The notes under the pieces are model-generated. The model saw only the letters and a program-made list of their open reading frames with translations. It was not told the origin of the DNA and searched no databases. From positions 1,302,001 through 1,366,000 of the forward strand of contig NZ_CP187926.1 in assembly GCF_049933045.1 (NCBI RefSeq): a stretch of 64,000 nucleotides of DNA, written 5' to 3'. Shown here piece after piece: positions 62,045-64,000 of the stretch; positions within the stretch are counted from its first letter, which is position 1; each line of letters begins with the position of its first letter. This DNA is from Pseudocolwellia sp049933045 (lineage in GTDB: Bacteria; Pseudomonadota; Gammaproteobacteria; Enterobacterales; Alteromonadaceae). The translations under genes were made by a program, and so were the position numbers.

Positions 62045-64000
62045 ATGGATGTTAATAAATTTCATTTTCGTGGCGATAATCGCCATATCATTATTCTTCC
62101 CAGAACTAGTGCGGCTCCCGCTGGATATTCTCTTGTAGCAACTGAGAATAGCAATAATTGTAAAAAACTCATTGATGAAATATCGCCACACTTAGCTAAA
62201 GATGTTAATGCCTTAGGTCATGCTTTTGGTTTATTGTCTGCAGTAGGTATTTCTGTAGCTCAAAAAAAACGACCAGTCGCCGTTAAGCTAATTGAAGCTG
62301 TCGATAAAAATCTATTAAGCATTTACATCGAAAATGATAAAACATCACTTTATAATTCCGATGAAACCAGCAGTTCAAGCGGAAGTGCTTCTTCAACCAG
62401 TGATGCTAAAAAACCAAGTGTTAACCAAAGTAATCAAGGCAAGAAGTCGCTAACGACAAGTGAATCTGGTTCGGCAACTAACAATACGGCTACTGAAGTT
62501 CCAATCGATGATCAAGAATGTCGTTCAGATCCTATTTCCATGTTAAGTGGCGAAGAAATATTGCCATTAATTGATTTTGAACTAAATGGTTTAATGCCTA
62601 TTGTTTGGCGACGTTTATATCGTTCAAGTAAAATCAAACAAAATATAGGCTTAGGTTACGGTTGGCGACATAACTTTAGTATGCAGCTAGAACAAAAATA
62701 TCAAGAGCCACCTAAAGTCGGACCTAAGCAACCAGGAAAATATTGGTTAGAGCTTACCGATGAGGAAGGTCGTCTACATATTTTCGAAAAAGTTAAACGA
62801 GGGCAAACAAGCTATCAATTATCATCAGGATTAGCGCTTGTACATCAAGATGATGGCTCACAAACATTAATAAAAAGTGATGATAGTCACTGGACCTTTA
62901 CCGAAGAAGTTAATAAACCGACTAGCCTAATTACATCTCGTAGAAAAAGACAAGAACAACCACAACCTAAATGGTTATTGCAAAGTATAAGTAATCAACA
63001 AGGGCAGTACATACAATTAGCTTATGATGAAAAACAACGTTTAATTGAATTATCGCCTGGGCCAAAACGTGGTGTTAAATTAAAATACAACGTAGATAAT
63101 AACATTGTGCGTATTGCTGCTTATTATATTGATGAGCACGACAAAATACACTTTCATGATCAGTTACTCGCAAACTACCAATACGATGATAGCCAAGCAT
63201 TAATTGCCGCTACTAACAGTTCAGGTAACGCTGAAAGATACACCTACCACAAGCAATCTGTCGAGCTAGATTCAGAAAAGGCTAAAGAAGCTTCTAAGCC
63301 TCTCCCTGGGTATTTATTAAAAAAACGTACACGCGCTTCTGGTTTTAGTCATCATTTTGAATGGCAAGGCACAGACGAAAATGCCCAATGTATAAAACAA
63401 TGGGGCGATAAAGATACCTACAATTACCGCTTTAATTTTTTTAAAGATGAACGAGGTCGTGTTAGTACAAGTACAGACAGTAACGAAAATACAGAAACAT
63501 TCTGCCATAACGAACAAGGCCTATTAACGGCTTTCACTAATGCAAACGGACATACTTCGTATAATAAATACGATAATGTCGGGCGAAAAGTTAAATTTAT
63601 TGATTGTGAAGGCAATGTTACTGAGTTCAATTATAACCAACAAGGTCAATTGAGCTCTTTTATTGCGCCTGATGGTTCAGTAACGCGTTATGAATATAAC
63701 GGTTTAGGTAAACGAATTTTAACCATTGACCCGTTAGGGCAAACCAATAAACGTATTTTTGATGGTACCGGACGATTAATCTCCGAGACTCTACCAGACG
63801 GGAGAAGCCAAAGTTATGAATATACACTTGCAGGTTTACTGGGTAAAAAAACTGACTTCTCAGGTTTGGTTACTCAGTATCATTGGGACAATACCGGTGA
63901 ATTATTAGCCCAGCAAATAGGTAAAACGTTAACGCGCTTTAGCTACAATACGTTAGGGCAACTTATTGCAACGGTTGACTCGCAAGGTTTGATCACTCAA
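62045..64000 (+). CDS. Rhs-family T6SS effector (3' partial)
   Basis: The frame opens at ATG 62045 and stays open for 652 codons to the window end. Residues 1-105 are an unusual N-terminal region (HIIILPRTSAAPAGYSLVA, then a hydrophobic AFGLLSAVGISVA). A Ser/Asn-rich linker covers about 110-155. The Rhs entry motif CRSDPISMLSGEEILPLIDF and PIVWRRLYRSS follow, then YD-type repeats (YGWRHNFSM, YEYNGLGKR, FSYNTLGQLIATVDSQG). Such proteins form a cocoon holding a C-terminal toxin. The toxin and its immunity gene lie past 64000. Confidence 0.93.
   Translation, partial: MDVNKFHFRGDNRHIIILPRTSAAPAGYSLVATENSNNCKKLIDEISPHLAKDVNALGHAFGLLSAVGISVAQKKRPVAVKLIEAVDKNLLSIYIENDKTSLYNSDETSSSSGSASSTSDAKKPSVNQSNQGKKSLTTSESGSATNNTATEVPIDDQECRSDPISMLSGEEILPLIDFELNGLMPIVWRRLYRSSKIKQNIGLGYGWRHNFSMQLEQKYQEPPKVGPKQPGKYWLELTDEEGRLHIFEKVKRGQTSYQLSSGLALVHQDDGSQTLIKSDDSHWTFTEEVNKPTSLITSRRKRQEQPQPKWLLQSISNQQGQYIQLAYDEKQRLIELSPGPKRGVKLKYNVDNNIVRIAAYYIDEHDKIHFHDQLLANYQYDDSQALIAATNSSGNAERYTYHKQSVELDSEKAKEASKPLPGYLLKKRTRASGFSHHFEWQGTDENAQCIKQWGDKDTYNYRFNFFKDERGRVSTSTDSNENTETFCHNEQGLLTAFTNANGHTSYNKYDNVGRKVKFIDCEGNVTEFNYNQQGQLSSFIAPDGSVTRYEYNGLGKRILTIDPLGQTNKRIFDGTGRLISETLPDGRSQSYEYTLAGLLGKKTDFSGLVTQYHWDNTGELLAQQIGKTLTRFSYNTLGQLIATVDSQGLITQ

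Overview
This 64 kb window is AT-rich DNA with short intergenic gaps and a gene content typical of a marine gammaproteobacterium of the Alteromonadales (Colwellia or Thalassotalea-like). The assignment is inferred from gene types, base composition and repeat style; no marker gene such as rRNA is present, so genus is not established. No tRNA, rRNA, CRISPR array or transposase was seen.

Region 1 (1-20768, + strand) is a colanic-acid-like capsule/exopolysaccharide locus. It runs: a 5'-truncated WcaJ-type initiating phosphotransferase, a 140-bp tandem repeat block, UDP-glucose dehydrogenase, a nitroreductase, a polysaccharide pyruvyl transferase, a Wzx flippase, a GT8, a GT4, a Wzy-like polymerase, a GT4, an O-acetyltransferase, a GT2, a WcaI-like GT4, and then a GDP-sugar block (Gmd, Fcl, Gmm, ManC, ManB). 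The predicted precursors are UDP-GlcA, GDP-Man and GDP-Fuc, with pyruvate and acetate decorations. A GxxExxY-family gene flanked by repeat elements sits between gmd and fcl.

Region 2 (21100-29697, - strand) converges on region 1. In transcription order it encodes an outer-membrane beta-barrel (frameshifted), a short Wza-type export protein, a Wzc-type tyrosine autokinase, a terminator, a repeat block, a PHP-type tyrosine phosphatase, a TPR-like membrane protein, an O-antigen ligase/polymerase (frameshifted) and a nucleotidyltransferase-family protein. Both broken genes read through if one A is removed from a homopolymer (A9 and A6), so phase variation, slippage, recent decay and sequencing error all remain possible.

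Region 3 (29698-32830) holds a 0.7-kb divergent regulatory region and a WecB-WecC fusion (UDP-GlcNAc 2-epimerase plus UDP-ManNAc dehydrogenase) ending at a terminator.

Region 4 (33044-64000, + strand) is an apparently complete type VI secretion system. It has a threonine phosphorylation module (kinase, FHA protein, TagF, PP2C phosphatase), TssJ-K-L-M, TssA-B-C, a second TssC paralogue, TagJ, TssE-F-G and ClpV. A separately promoted Hcp with its own terminator follows, and then an effector island: VgrG, a small unknown protein, PAAR, a HEAT-like protein, a degenerate thiolase-fold protein and a large Rhs protein that runs off the window. The Rhs toxin tip and any immunity gene lie outside.

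A family of composite intergenic repeats (terminal inverted repeats near ATCAACGAATTACGC, an internal CACAGAG-type core, and a small central hairpin whose sequence varies but whose pairing is kept) is found only in the polysaccharide half (1.2-25.5 kb). It sits at module boundaries and is absent from the T6SS half.
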